The notes below the pieces were generated by a model. It was not told the origin of the DNA, made no database searches, and worked only from the letters and a program-made list of their open reading frames with translations. A DNA stretch of 64,000 nt. It comes from Effrenium voratum (lineage: Eukaryota; Sar; Dinophyceae; Suessiales; Symbiodiniaceae). This document shows positions 1 through 10,747 of the stretch, one piece after another. The stretch spans positions 78,501 through 142,500 of the forward strand of contig CAUJNA010000505.1 in assembly GCA_963377175.1 (NCBI GenBank). Reading direction: 5' to 3'. Each line of letters opens with the position of its first letter. Position 1 is the stretch's first letter. A program made the translations under genes and the position numbers.

Positions 1-56
1 CAAAAGTATCTCGTCGTGCTGGGGCGCGTTCGCCGAATGCGCAACCGGAATGCTGA
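1..56 (+). CDS. Partial exon cut by the left edge, product unknown
   Basis: Frame 1 reads KYLVVLGRVRRMRNRNAE and is open from the first base. It stops being protein-like after a possible GT donor at 57 (GAG|GTTGCC). The basic, hydrophobic-then-charged composition looks coding, but there is too little to name a family. It could be the end of an exon of the gene whose candidate exons follow on the same strand. It could also be chance, because the frame stays open to about 110. Confidence 0.33.
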   Translation, partial: KVSRRAGARSPNAQPEC

Positions 57-2061
57 GGTTGCCAACCGGCTGTCCTTGCCACCCTTCCGCTGGGTTCAGC
101 CCTGGCCTTGATGCGGTTGCGCAGATGTGCCATGATCGAAAGACTCGTTTACTTGGGTTGGCAGGGATTGTCACGGACGCTGTGGTAAAGATTTCAGACA
201 ACCAGCGTAAGGGTTCTTCTGAATGGAACCATGACCATGACCCACAGCAGGATTTTGTTTGACCATGACACATATGAGTCATGGCAAGCCGGGCGGGTAA
301 AACCGTGGAGATTGTGTCTTTTACTTGGAGAGTCACTGGCATTTTTAGTATGTGTCTTCTGTTGATTGGGGAGGATTTTTTTGCCACAAAGGCTGGAAGG
401 ACAACCCGGAACGAAAAAGGCATGAGCTTCCAGGCTTCTGGTTTTGAACCTTCAAAGGGGCGTCTTCATCTGGATTTTTGCGCATGTCTTTCGCCCAACC
501 GAAGGCATCTGGGGTACCTGGTCAAAGATCCCCTTCTCGACGCATGTGCGAGGTATCGACCCGAGCCAGATGAGATGCGAGGGGCTCAGAGCCTCGAGTT
601 GCGCCGGTTCCATTTGGAGCCTTCGCAAATGGGCACATGGAGGTTCTCAATATAGGGGATTCTCTTTTTATGGCTTGCCCCTTTTTTTTGTTTCCCTTTA
701 AAGCCCTCCAAAAAGGGGTCCACCATTTTGAGAATCCCCCAACATAGCATGTGCGAAGAAGTCGCTTGTGACTTTTAAGCGGTCTTGCATTGGCTGGCAG
801 GCTTAGCCCATGGACCATCCACGGCATGGAGTTGAACTTGCCTCCGCCTCAGGAACTCTTCAAAGGGATGGGTTTGTCCCAAATTGGTGGACTCCCATGG
901 GTGATTTCGTTTTGGTAAAAACGACCCCCCACCAACTCAAAGAACGACATACTCAGAGGGCGTGGACCCGTTTGCGATATTGGAAGGTATCCGGGCAATT
1001 TACTTTGAAAAGGGGTATGTGTGTCAGACCTCCTGAAGGTTCCTTGAGGTTGGTGTCGTATTGAGAAACCACGAGACTCGGATTTGTCTCAAAATAGATG
1101 ATCCCCACGCACGCCCGACTTGTCCATTTCCCTTAACACCAACCCAAACATGGTGCTCTCAACAAAAAATCCTGAGCAGGAGATCACTTGAGGCTGGCCT
1201 GCCAGACCCAGTCACCCAGATGTATCCCCAACGGATCAAAGAGTGCCTGGTTGATTCTTGGGGGTCTGAGGGGGGATCCTCCATGTTCGGGAGCAGGAAG
1301 TTCAATCACCCCCCCCATCCACTGGGCTTACTTATCAGGTTGACCGAACTGGGTTGGTCAAAGTGACCCTCTGCGACCAGCTAAACTTGCTGGGAACATT
1401 TGTCATGTTTCTTTTCGTTCAGGAGAGAGACTACGTGCCGTTCCCGAGAAAGGTTGGAGGAACCTTGCTGAGAGTTCCCTTCGATCCTTTCCTGGGGGGC
1501 TGCCTTGGGCTTCCCACGCTGATGGAACTGAAGGATCAATCAACCCCCCGTTTTGGAGAGGACTCTGGTTGGGGGAAACATTTCTGGCACCCCTTCGGCC
1601 TTATGTCGACTTTGTGGGAAGAACTATGGGGATCTTGCAGGAAGCCACATCAGTTGGACGGTTCGTGTTTGGGCCATTCCAACTAAAACCCCCTACTGAG
1701 CTTGCTTATGCGAGAAACGGGATGAGAAATGGACTGCACCTGGGGATTCCCTCAAAGGAAGCCAAATCTGGAACGGTTTTCTTGGGGGACTCCATTTCTC
1801 ACTCCCTGCAACTCTCGCACCGATCGCAAGAAGATGATAAACATGTGCACCTCTGGGGGTCTGGGATGGTTCATAGGGGTCATTCCCTCCCAGAAGTGCC
1901 CTTTTACCATTTTTTTGGGAGGGTTCCCATACTAAAATAGGCTACAGAAAAAGGGCACCCTCATTCTAACCTCTCTACTGGAGGACCTAGCCTCACTCCC
2001 TGCATCTATCGCACCGAGCGCGAGGTGAGAAGAACCAACCCCCGCGTTTCGCGCGTCCCAG
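57..2061 (+). other. Intronic or intergenic stretch with weak coding candidates
   Basis: No confident gene. Three weak + strand candidates: a frame ending at 655 containing VKDPLLDACARYRPEPDE; a 30-bp possible micro-exon at 1423-1452 (see its own entry); and a frame around 1570-1690 containing APLRPYVDFVGRTMGILQ. The motif TTTCCCTTTAAAG, common in introns of this window, occurs at 691-703. The rest looks like non-coding DNA. Confidence 0.3.
1423..1452 (+). CDS. Possible micro-exon
   Basis: Bounded by TTCAG before 1423 and GTTGG after 1452, it is a whole number of codons (ERDYVPFPRK). The splice context is good and exons this short occur elsewhere in this window, but ten codons cannot be assigned to a family, so chance is a real alternative. 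Confidence 0.27.
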
Positions 2062-2135
2062 GCTCGGCGCGCTGAGCGGCGTGTGCATCGGCCGCCTCGC
2101 CGTGGAGGTGCGGCAGGCGCCCGAGAGTCGCACGG
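2062..2135 (+). CDS. GC-rich exon, product unknown
   Basis: It lies between CCCAG and a GT donor (ACGG|GTGGA). The frame reads LGALSGVCIGRLAVEVRQ then APESRT, with strong G/C at third codon positions against an AT-richer surround. That codon bias is typical of the confident exons further right. It starts in phase 2 and ends in phase 1. No family is recognised. It may belong to a gene running left to right through the first 12 kb. Confidence 0.45.
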
Positions 2136-2204
2136 GTGGATTTGGCGGCTGCGAGGGCTGGCGAGGGGGAGGAGTCGTTGAGGCCGGCGGTAAGTGGTTG
2201 AACC

Positions 2205-2610
2205 CAGATTCACCAACCAACCAGTTTATACAAAGGTGCTTTGCGCTGGGTGAAATGCGGGGAGTCATCGCCGTTTTTGAGCAACCAACCAGTTTATACA
2301 GAGGGGGTGCTTTGCGCTGGGTGAAATGCGGGGAGTCATCGCCGTTCCAGCCATTTTTTTTAAAAACAAAGGGCAACCAGCCAGTTTTTTCTTACAAAGG
2401 GGGTGCTTTGCGCTGGGTGAAATGCGGGGAGTCATCGCCGTTTTTGAGCAACAAGCCAGTTTGTTTTAACAAAGGGGGTGCTTTTTCGCTGGGTGAAATG
2501 CGGGGAGTCATCGCCGTTTTTGATCAACCAACCAGTTTATACATAGGGGGGTGCTTTTCCCTGGGTGAAATGTGGGCAATCAGACCACTGTTGGAGGGGA
2601 GCCCCCTTAT
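2205..2610 (+). repeat. Tandem repeat, about 5 units of 65-75 bp
   Basis: Five head-to-tail units share the core GCTGGGTGAAATGCGGGGAG followed by TCATCGCCGTTTTTGA, and most carry ACCAACCAGTTTATACA. Units differ by small indels, so the array is not a protein repeat even though one frame stays open across it. It sits just after the exon at 2062-2135. Confidence 0.85.
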
Positions 2611-2760
2611 TAATTAAATAAAGGCAACCTCGTTCAAAAGAGTCGACCAACAGGGAAGCTACCCATTTTTAGGTAGTTGATTTATAAATAAATAGGGGTG
2701 CCCTTATTAATATACTGGGGTGTATTAATCCGGTGCAGCAGGGGTAAACTAAATGCAGAG

Positions 2761-2800
2761 TTACTCACCACTTGCTGAGTAGCCTGCCTCCTGAAGTTGA
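2761..2800 (+). repeat. Fragment of the GTAGCCTGCCTCC dispersed repeat
   Basis: TTACTCACCACTTGCTGAGT then AGCCTGCCTCC matches segments near 44120, 44385 and 57515 that share ACTAAGTA/GCAGCCTGCCTCCTTA. It is probably one end of a short dispersed element with a tRNA-like head (see 57285-57340). Confidence 0.5.
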
Positions 2801-3011
2801 AGTAGGCTTGGTTGGGTCCGTGCAAAAACTAGCCTTTGAGCGTGACCGGGGTTGTTCTTTTCGCGAACAAAGTTGAAAGGCCATTTTGAGAACGAGTCTG
2901 AGAACGGGATTCTCAAAATGCATTTTCCCTTTTGGCTTCCCTTGCGACTAGAGAAGGGCGCCTTTTGCAACCCAAAAGAACTCGGAGCCCCGAGTTCTGA
3001 GTTGATGGCAG

Positions 3012-3143
3012 GTGCTGCACGGCCTGGCCTCCGGCATCACCTCTTTGCTGCCGGCTGGGGGCTCGAAAATCGCGGGACGTGGGGCCGTGGGGCGCCGAAA
3101 CCCGAAGCGCAGAAGCGTGGACTTGGAGCTTGGCCAGTGGATG
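3012..3143 (+). CDS. Exon of 44 codons, product unknown
   Basis: The acceptor is GATGGCAG before 3012 and a possible donor is GGATG|GTTTCG. The frame is exactly 44 codons and begins VLHGLASGITSLLPAGGSKI, then a basic stretch (GRRNPKRRSVD) and LELGQWM. G/C-ending codons dominate. No family is recognised. The long hydrophobic-then-basic layout could be a leader region, but this is not shown. Confidence 0.5.
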
Positions 3144-3322
3144 GTTTCGTGGGTTGCGCGGAAAAGCAGCAGCTTGTTTGTTCTGGTTCTGTTCTCCAGC
3201 GATGGATCCGTGTTACCTGGTGAGGGTGTGACGGCAGGGATGCATGGATCCACGGATTTTTCCTCGACAAGGGACCTGTTGGTGCGTTCTATCTGCACAT
3301 TTTGCAGTTACACTCCCTCAGC

Positions 3323-3399
3323 CTAACATGGAAGGTCCCAGAAGGCTTCTGCAAATGGGACCAAGTCTTCTAAAGGGGTCCTGGGAGCTTCCATGTTAG
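3323..3399. mobile_element. Short inverted-repeat element (hairpin), CTAACATGGAAG ends
   Basis: The 12-bp end CTAACATGGAAG (3323) is matched exactly by CTTCCATGTTAG at 3388-3399. The interior also pairs in part (GGTCCCAGAAG with TCCTGGGAGC). A related element with the same ACATGGAA ends lies at 9741-9829. It is too short to encode anything, so it is a MITE-like or fold-back element. Confidence 0.6.
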
Positions 3400-3425
3400 T
3401 CTTACCCCTTTTTTGAGGGACCCCC

Positions 3426-3515
3426 AGCGCGGCGACGAGGTGCCTCCCCACTCCTGGGCAGTGATGGAGCGGACAGCAGTGGGCCCAGCGTGCGGCCTTC
3501 CAAAGCAGTGGTGTC
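3426..3515 (+). CDS. Candidate GC-rich exon, frame unresolved
   Basis: After CCCCCAG two + frames look protein-like: GDEVPPHSWAVMERTAVG and ARRRGASPLLGSDGADSS. Third-position composition does not decide between them. It is reported because the base composition resembles confident exons. No function can be given. Confidence 0.25.
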
Positions 3516-6500
3516 GGTGTGCCCTTTTCGGGTTGGTTTAAACTCTGAAGGAAAGACACCAGTTTTGGGGGTCTCCCCATCTTTGACACATACCGCACAT
3601 ACCCATATCTTCTTCGTGCCCACATGTGAGTTTCCCTTGGAAAGGGTGATGGTTTAAGGGATTTATGGGGAACCCAGTTTTTCCTCAACAGCAATAATGG
3701 TCCCTTTCATATCAGCCGAAATACACAAAAAAGTGGCTTTCGGGTCGGAGGACCCTACGAATCCGAGGAATCCCTTTAAAATGAGCGAGCAAGAGCAATG
3801 GCTGCGAACAACTTGCTGAGTATCCTGGCACTTCAAGCAGAGATGGGGGGTTGGCCCGTGACCGCATTGCCGGCTCGGCCACCTGGGGAAGCTAGGACAT
3901 TTGCGCTCGGTGGGAACTGGTGTCAACTTGCACCAATGTACCAACAGGGTTTCAACAGCGGGAGGCTTGGGGAAGGTTGCGGGGAAGACCTGATCTGGGA
4001 ATTGTCCATCTCATTTTCCTTGCGAGGCACTCCTGGAAAAGTGGAGTTCCTTTTGGTTTCCCTCTGAATCCCAAAAAGGGTACCCTCAAGGAAAGGCATC
4101 GCCCAGATGTTTGAGGCAAGTTCAGGGCCTGCGGCAAAAATCCCGAGATGCAGCCATTTGGGGGTACAACTCGGAACGCTCGACCTGAACCTTCGGAATG
4201 GAGCAAGCAACGTGTATGGAAAGTACAAAAGCTGACTGAGTGGCAACCCCGAACCAACCATGGAGTGATCCTAGGGATCGGACCATCGGACTCCCCAGCC
4301 CCCGGGAGTGGTCCAAACTTTGACACCTGCATTTGCCAGTCCTCTTTGGAACCCTTCCCAAGCGCAAACCAATCCCAACAACAGGAGAGACATTCATTGG
4401 GGGTGGGTGGGGGGGTGGGGGGGGTGGAGGAGTTGCTTTGGATTCCTCCTCGAAGACGCAGTGCATGATGATTGAAACCAGCATGTAGGGGCATTCTGAA
4501 GGGGCATTCTGCACATCCAGCATGGTCTATTTCCACTTGGCGGTTCCCAGCCATACCTTTTGGATGGGCTTTACGACTTAAAAAACAACAAAACAAAAAT
4601 AGAGTTGGACTTTGTGTCCATATTCCACTAAAAAGGTTGAGGTCACGGGGATCAATTCGTCACCCGGCGCCCAGAAGGTGGGCCCTTCTCCCCTTCGGCC
4701 CCGAAGCCCCGAAGCGCGAAAAGAAGCGGCGCGCCGAAGCGAGGCGCCCTTTGCCGCGCCCATGGCCGCGATGTGTTTCCACATCTCCTCCTGCGCTGCG
4801 GGGCGCCTCAGTCTGCCCCGAGCTCCGCGATGGCAAGGAGGGGACCGCCCCGGATCACGGGAAATAGGGGTGGGCAACTTTGTTTTTTGCGGGTACTCGT
4901 TGCCAGGGGCAAGGAATAACCTGCAATGTTGGAGGTTTGACACATACCCATTCTTTCCCTCCAATCATCCAAAGCTGACGAGAGAGGAAGGTTTGAAAGC
5001 TGACCATTTGGAAGACTGCTCCTCATTTTTGGTTTGGGGAAGCCCCAAAATGTTAAGTTCCACTGTGGAAAGCGGGCAAGCAATTAGCAGGGATTCGGAG
5101 GAACCAATCGGGACAGGGGTGGCCTTTATTAAAAATTATGTTTTGGTCTCCAGGGTCCCAGTTCTCAGTATCAGGTAACCCACTGGGCCTGGAAAAAACA
5201 CGAGCATGTCACAGCCGAGGCTATGACCAACTCACATGATTCATTCTGAGTGGAATTTCTTACAAAAGGCGGTTGTAACCCAACCAGTCAACGGGCTTTT
5301 CTCCTTTCTAGCTGGTTTCCTTGCCCATGCTCTTTGATACTTCGCAACACTTCCCACCCCGGGGTGGGGCCGCGCATCGCCGAAGGTTCTTTCTCCCTAC
5401 GTGGTGATCAGCCTCACAGAGCTACTGCAGGAGGCCGCGCTAAAGCTAGTTGTCCGGCCACAACAAACCAAGCTGCCCCCTTTTGGGGGAAGCTCAGGGA
5501 CACCCGCACGCAGATGTCTACACTGATGCTCGGAGGGTAAACCCTTGGTTTGGTTCTATGTTGGAGAACATGGCATGCAGACGTGACCTGGTTGTGAGGC
5601 ACAGCTGCATCGACGGCTGCTTGTGTTGACCTCTCAGACTTCTCACGGATGGCTTTTTGGGCGGCCGGGTTGGGCTGGCCAGTGCTGATTGCAAGGTTCG
5701 CCCAACCTCGGCTGGCTTCTTTTTTGCAATTCCTGATGTGCCTTCGCAAACATTCACACACGCACACATTCGCAAAGCTTTTCCGGGTTCGCACACATTT
5801 GCCCGGGCCATTCCAGTGTACCCTCGGCCGCATCCGTTTGCCCTCAATATTCCGGGTTTGGGGCTGCCATGGATCTCGCTCCGAGTTTTTCTCGCTCGGC
5901 TCAGGCCAATGCTCGCGGAGTCCTGTGGCCGAAAGTGCCGCAGGTTCGTGCGCCGGCGGCGTCCTCGGATGCCTGCGTTGGTTTGGAACATATGGCTGTG
6001 GCCCAAAAAAATGGTAGCAAATGACACCTGGGTGATGTGGAACCAAAGACTAAAACCTGCGTAACCCTGGCTCGTTAATTTTGAGCCACACCCATCTTCC
6101 TCCAGGGCCAGGCTCTTTCAGGTTCCATGTTGGTTGGATATTGAAGATTTGCAAATCCACAGACCAGACCCCAAGCTGTCTTGTGATAGTTGCGCCCGAC
6201 CTAGGTTGGATTCACCTGTCGTTTTCCCCTTGTTTGGGGAGCTTGCGACTTTTTTTTTGTTCAGCCCACACAGACTAGTCTGAAAGCGGGCTCCTTTTTC
6301 TTGGCAACCCCCAGACCCCCCGGATGGCTTTGTTGTGCTTGGCTGCTTGCTTGGAGACAGCCACATCTGAGGCTAGCGGGTCAAGCAGGAGCCGAGGCAG
6401 CAAGCGTCAAGTCGACTCAGTGGAAAGGTCAAGGAACGTGCACGGTTGAACAGAAGCTAGGTCATGATCATAAGAGACACACGTGTGTAAATATTTGGCC

Positions 6501-6584
6501 CTCGTATTACCTCGAGTGGCAAGTCAACAGTGACGACTTTTTTCGATGAAGCCTGCAAGTGGGTCAATCCAGCGATCTTGCAAG
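3516..6584 (+). other. Mostly non-coding stretch with one GC-rich block
   Basis: A GC-rich block at about 4660-4860 is open in several frames, including one on the - strand (EEMWKHIAAMGAAKGASL), so strand and frame cannot be settled. A short + frame near 5397-5450 reads YVVISLTELLQEAALKL. Around 4400 there is a run of G-rich sequence. Otherwise I see intron-like sequence. Confidence 0.3.
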
Positions 6585-6662
6585 GACGATGAAGAGCTGA
6601 TTTGGTTTGCAGAGGACGGATTCTGCATCCGCAAGCCGCAACTTGAGTCACAACAAAACCAG
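6585..6662 (+). CDS. Candidate exon or SINE-derived segment
   Basis: The frame DDEELIWFAEDGFCIRKPQL lies between GCAAG and CCAGG|GTAAGAA, a good GT donor. However the right half (GAGTCACAACAAAACCAGGGTAAGAA, then GCGGCCGCCTTTGCAATTC) resembles repeats near 7410-7500 and 60780-60850. It may be repeat-derived rather than a genuine exon. Confidence 0.3.
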
Positions 6663-7139
6663 GGTAAGAAGCGCCTCACAACCGCAAAATACGTGCGGCC
6701 GCCTTTGCAATTCCTCGCATGGTTTCGGGTGGACAGCTTTGTATTGGGATATTGGCTGACTTGCTGTTTGCACAAACACACAAGCCTGTTCAGTGGCATC
6801 CTTTTTGCGTATTTTGTCTGGGCTCCCCACTAAACATGGAATCGACTTCCCTTCCTTTTGCTAGGGGCAACTGGGGGGCGCACCATGCCATTGCCCCTTT
6901 TTCCAGCCTGACCCATCTATTGCCAACCAACATGGTTTCCAGATGCTCTTGCAGAAAGGGAACGGCGGTGATATGCAAACCGCGGCAAACGCCGGGTGTC
7001 GTTGGTTCACTTGCATTGTTTTGTTCCCCCGTATCCAGGCAGTTCCGAACCCGATGTTTGGTGACACAGGACAGAGGCTTGGAAGAAGGTTTGAATGAAT
7101 ATCCAATCCTGTTGACAGGATTTGCTTGACAGCATTCCT

Positions 7140-7530
7140 AGCATCTCCAATCTTCCCATGGGGGATTTGAACCCTGCTTCTTCCAATGCTTTTTTTGGGA
7201 CTTGAACCCCCTGGTCCTAGGGCGAAGATAGGAACCACCGGCAGAGACCTGCAAACCGACCAAACCACCAAGAGGGCACCTCAACTCAAGCGGAGGATGG
7301 GGAGGTGGACGAAGAGGTGCCGCCAGATCTGCCGAGACCTCGGTCGGACCCCCACCCAAGGCTGGGGCATCAAAACCGTCGGGAAACGACTCAATACCTC
7401 ACGCGAGCCACAATCAACACCCGGGTAGATGAAGGTTAGTAAGATCCCAATTTTAAATAGCTGCGGCCGCCTTCTTAATTCTTTACATGCTTCTGGGTAG
7501 ACCATTTTTTGGTACCGGGTTTGATTATGA
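7140..7530 (-). repeat. tRNA-derived SINE-like segment
   Basis: Read on the - strand it has two Pol III B-box-like motifs (GGTTCAAATCC at about 7165-7175 and GGGTTCAAGTCC near 7200). On the + strand the right part, GAGCCACAATCAACACCCGG then GTTAGTAAG and GCGGCCGCCTTCTTAATTC, is shared with 6620-6740 and 60780-60860. No complete tRNA fold is visible, so a SINE is more likely than a tRNA gene. Confidence 0.5.
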
Positions 7531-7620
7531 CTCACTTTCGGAGTTCCTGGACTTTATGCTTTTTTGGGATTGGACCGGTTCTTAGCGGTAGTTAGAACAG
7601 TTTTGGTCTAGGAAGTGAGA

Positions 7621-8098
7621 TTCCGCATTCCTTCGCACGACGAAATGAAACCATGTGTTGGTATGTACTAATAATTTCTTATTATTACTATTATTAATAG
7701 AAGGGTCTTTTTTTATTTAATTTTTTAAAAATTGTATAAAAACACATCTATCTATTTGATACTGTGCCGATCCTTTTCTTCCATCTATAATATTAATAGT
7801 TTTTATAATGTTTGCTTTCTTCATTCTTTTTATTGATTGTCTAATAGAATTGCCAGATTTACCTATATATAATGATAATGAAGTTGAATTAATATATTCA
7901 GTAACAAGATCGTTTTTGAATTTAATTTTTGTAAAAACATATTGATAAACTAATAATGCTATACCATTTATGTCTGTACCCACTTTTGTACCTACTTTTT
8001 TTGTCTCTGTACCTACTTTTTTTGTCTCTGTGTACAGCGGAATCGAATCATTCCAGGGATTCTTAGGTGGTGCGAACGGATTTCGTCCATCCACAGTA
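7621..8098. mobile_element. Inverted-repeat transposon copy E, interrupted by AT-rich insert
   Basis: The right end GGTGCGAACGGATTTCGTCC then ATCCACAGTA matches the other copies exactly. The left side retains TTCGCAC-ACGAAATGAAACCATG and TTGGTAT, as in the copy at 42815-42950, but its extreme end is eroded. The middle is replaced by about 363 bp of AT-rich DNA (7669-8031) flanked on both sides by GTAC, which may be a target duplication. Confidence 0.7.
7717..8094 (-). CDS. AT-rich reading frame nested in a transposon copy; possible winged-helix domain
   Basis: The 125-codon frame starts at an ATG inside the transposon's inverted repeat (MDGRNPFAPP...) and runs into AT-rich DNA. The foreign part has a short repeat (KKVGTETKKVGTKVGT), then FTKIKFKNDLVTEYINST and LYIGKSGNSIRQSIKRMKK, and ends GSAQYQID...FLKN. 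The pattern of helix, IRQSIKRMKK helix and beta-like NIIDGRKGSAQYQI resembles a winged helix of the kind found in plasmid or phage replication initiators, but that is inference. Codons are AT-rich, unlike every neighbouring exon. Because the start codon lies in the transposon end, the natural N-terminus is probably missing. It may be a captured bacterial, viral or organellar fragment and may not be expressed. Confidence 0.4.
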   Translation of the reverse strand: MDGRNPFAPPKNPWNDSIPLYTETKKVGTETKKVGTKVGTDINGIALLVYQYVFTKIKFKNDLVTEYINSTSLSLYIGKSGNSIRQSIKRMKKANIIKTINIIDGRKGSAQYQIDRCVFIQFLKN

Positions 8099-8467
8099 TG
8101 GCCAAATAAGGCAAGGTGGGGTCACGTGAAATAAGGGCGGGGCAGACATTCCAGGGATCTCCTTTAATGTTGTCTAGTAGCCCAACACATGTTTTTTGGA
8201 GTTGGAGGCAAATGTCGTTGGCGGAGTTGTCAGACCGATGCAGCTGTGGGAGATGGGCCCGTTTTTTAGGTGGGGTCATGTTCTGTCGGACAGGGGGTGA
8301 CATTGGGAACGCTCACCAAATTTCCACTTGGAAAACATGCCCCTAAGAGCGGGGGTCCTTGCTCCGGGCAAGGCCATGAACATTCTGAATCCCGCCAAGG
8401 AAAGAAAAGCAAGGTTCCCATTTTGGAACCACAACCATGTCCCACAGATTCCGAGTTCTGACCAGGC

Positions 8468-8487
8468 CACACACACACACACACACA
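8468..8487. repeat. (CA)n microsatellite
   Basis: About ten CA units, followed at 8564-8580 by an A-run of about 17. No gene is seen between 8099 and 8967. One + frame near 8616-8769 has several S/R-rich codons but no coding signature. Confidence 0.9.
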
Positions 8488-8967
8488 ATTCGCCCTGTGA
8501 TTTGAGGCCATGTGCTTCGCGTCCTCGCAGCTGTTTCTCTCAGCTTGAGCCGGCGTTGAAGTGTTAAAAAAAAAAAAAAACACATGACGAAGCCACCAGT
8601 TGGTTGGAATTGCCAATCCTTCAGTCGGTCGTTTTTTTTTCCCGCTCCGAAGTCCAGGTCTGAGGTAGCAGCGTCATCACACAGCGGGTGCTTTTCGAAC
8701 GACTCGCGCGGGCGTTTTTGGCGCTCTTATGGCAGCTCCCAGGCGGGGGCGGTGCTTTTGTTGCTGTGAGGGGCCCGCAGTGGCCCTGCCTTGGTCCGAG
8801 CTGAAGCAAACTTGGGATGTCAAAGTCACGGATCCCTTGCAGGGCATAGGAATCCCAAAAAAATCCCAAGGGAATCACTCGGCTTTGACAAGGAATCGCT
8901 TGGTTTGATCACCTTCCCCGAACAAAAATCGGTGGGCCTCCCCCCCCCCCATTTGCCCACCAAAAGC

Positions 8968-9142
8968 AAACTACATGCCGCCGATGGGCGACCTCGCTGC
9001 CTTCAGTCTCTGAATTACCTTAGATTGGACGTGATGGTGGAAACCTCAGGGGCCTTAGTCTTTTTCCCCTTTGATTCAAGCTTTGGCCCATGAAGTTCCT
9101 TTGCGGATGTAAACCGCACCTTGTGGACATGACATTTTCAGG
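8968..9142. repeat. Dispersed repeat, copy 1 (pair of 12791-12967)
   Basis: About 175 bp closely matches 12791-12967, sharing TTCAGTCTCTG, TTAGATTGGACGTG, CCCCTTTGATTCAA, CTTTGGCCCATG and GATGTAAACCGCACCTTGTG then GACATG. Both copies lie in intron-like DNA in the same orientation. No terminal inverted repeats and no open frame are shared, so it is an interspersed repeat of unknown type. Confidence 0.8.
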
Positions 9143-9505
9143 ACATCGGCATCGATGGTTTGGCCAGGGGGACCACGTGTGACCTGTAGAGAATTTTCCG
9201 TCTGAAGCGCGCCATTCTCTTTCGCGCTTCAGCCGCTCCCATGGAAGCGGGTTGTCCATCTACTTGTGGCACCCGAGTAGATGGCCACGGTGCAGCACTG
9301 TAAAAGGCAGTCTGTGTTTTTCACACATTCCACGCTCTTTTAAACAAGTCATGCCCTATGACCTTGGTCATTGCAGGGATAAATGGGCATAGTGCTCGTA
9401 GACCACCGCTCCGTGATGGGCTTGGGTGACTTACTCTGGTTGCAACCCACCAAATCCAGACGCGAGCGCGCGCGCGATTCGCCGATTCGGCTTCACGGTT
9501 GACAG

Positions 9506-9586
9506 GGGCGCCCCGGGGGCGTCGCTGGTCGAGCTTCATGGGCTCCCTGAGGAGGTGCCGGCGAAGGCGAAGTCCCCGGGGCCGGG
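9506..9586 (+). CDS. GC-rich candidate exon
   Basis: Between TTGACAG and a GT donor (GGCCG|GGGTGT region) the frame reads GAPGASLVELHGLPEEVP then AKAKSPGPG, with mostly G/C-ending codons. It begins with two bases completing a codon. No family is recognised. Confidence 0.4.
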
Positions 9587-9740
9587 GTGTTGGACTTGGA
9601 GGTGGATGTGTGGCCTTTTTCTGGGGGACCCCCGCCATAAAAAGGTGATGGGCCTCTGAGTTTCCCTTTAAAGCCAAGAAGCAAGTTCTCTCCAAAAAAG
9701 ACAGACCCGTATGAGCAGCACTATGTGTTCCAATTACACT

Positions 9741-9829
9741 CCTGTCCACTAACATGGAATCCACTGGGTCCATTCTCAAGGAGAATGGTCTTCCAGGACC
9801 CTCAGTCAGGTTCCATTTTAGTGGACAGG
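9741..9829. mobile_element. Short inverted-repeat element, CCTGTCCACTAACATGGAA ends
   Basis: CCTGTCCACTAACATGGAA at 9741-9759 is mirrored by TTCCATTTTAGTGGACAGG at 9811-9829 (two mismatches), and the interior pairs again (CCATTCTC/GAGAATGG; GGGTCC/GGACCC). The whole 89 bp can fold into one hairpin. It is related to the element at 3323-3399. Confidence 0.65.
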
Positions 9830-10442
9830 AGGGTATCCGAAATTCAAGTTGGGAGACACATAAGGGACTCGCCAAAGCCTTGGTCGCTCATTCTCCCATG
9901 TGAGCAACGGTCAATATTTGCTGTCATCTTCTGTCAGTCTGTAGTAAAGTAGCAAAGGAAATGATGCTGGATACGAGCCCCCAAACATGCCATTAGGAAC
10001 CGGGGGTTACTTTTGGAAGTTGACTCCGGATGAATCAACCTGGACAAGGAGCAGGGGGGGTGTTTCCACGAAACTGCCAGATTTCCCCTTAAGTGCAACA
10101 CACCCCTTCTTTGTCCACCGGTTGGCTAGTCCTGGGGGCTCCAATTACTGGTGTGAAGGGTCCCACACATTGGAAGGCCCATGGAGCACGAACGGGAGCC
10201 CAGTGGATGAATCAACCCCTGGTTGATTTTGAGGGGGGGGGCACCCCATTTAAGAGGGGATCCACATTGCTTTTTGGCCCAAGGTCCCATTTCTTATCCG
10301 CCAGGTTGATCCATCCGGGTCCACATTTGCAAGGTGATTTCTTGGTTCTCGAGCTCCACAACCGCCAACTTCCACGAAGGATGTAGGCATGGCGCACACT
10401 TCCGCAGTCTTCTTGGCCTTGGGTATCCTCAAAGAAAGACAG

Positions 10443-10533
10443 GTGCGATCACGTGCGATCACGCGCCAGGACTTGCTGCTGCCTGGCAGCGACCAGGACT
10501 TGACGGAGAACCTGCGGCCGAACGGCTGGCAGG
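10443..10533 (+). CDS. Candidate exon, possibly leader of the ketosynthase gene
   Basis: After AAAGACAG the frame reads VRSRAITRQDLLLPGSDQ then DLTENLRPNGWQ, and reaches GT at 10534 (CAGG|GTCAGG). Codon bias matches the confident exons. It lies 2.5 kb upstream of the first exon with a ketosynthase-leader motif, on the same strand, so it may be part of that gene, but I cannot join it in phase to a neighbour. No domain is recognised. Confidence 0.48.
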
Positions 10534-10747
10534 GTCAGGCGTGAAAGCCCGCCCTTGGGTCTGCCGGTGGGGGAGCCCCCTTCTTGATGTCCGAAACACG
10601 TGCAGGGGCTGTTTCAAGGGAAAACCACAACGAAACCAACCAAGAGCAAGCTCCCTTTTCGGGACCTTTTTACGAGTTCCATTTTGTACCGGGGTATCCC
10701 ACATATTGTCCGAAAAAAAGATGCTGGCCTTTTTTTGCGTCCGGCAG

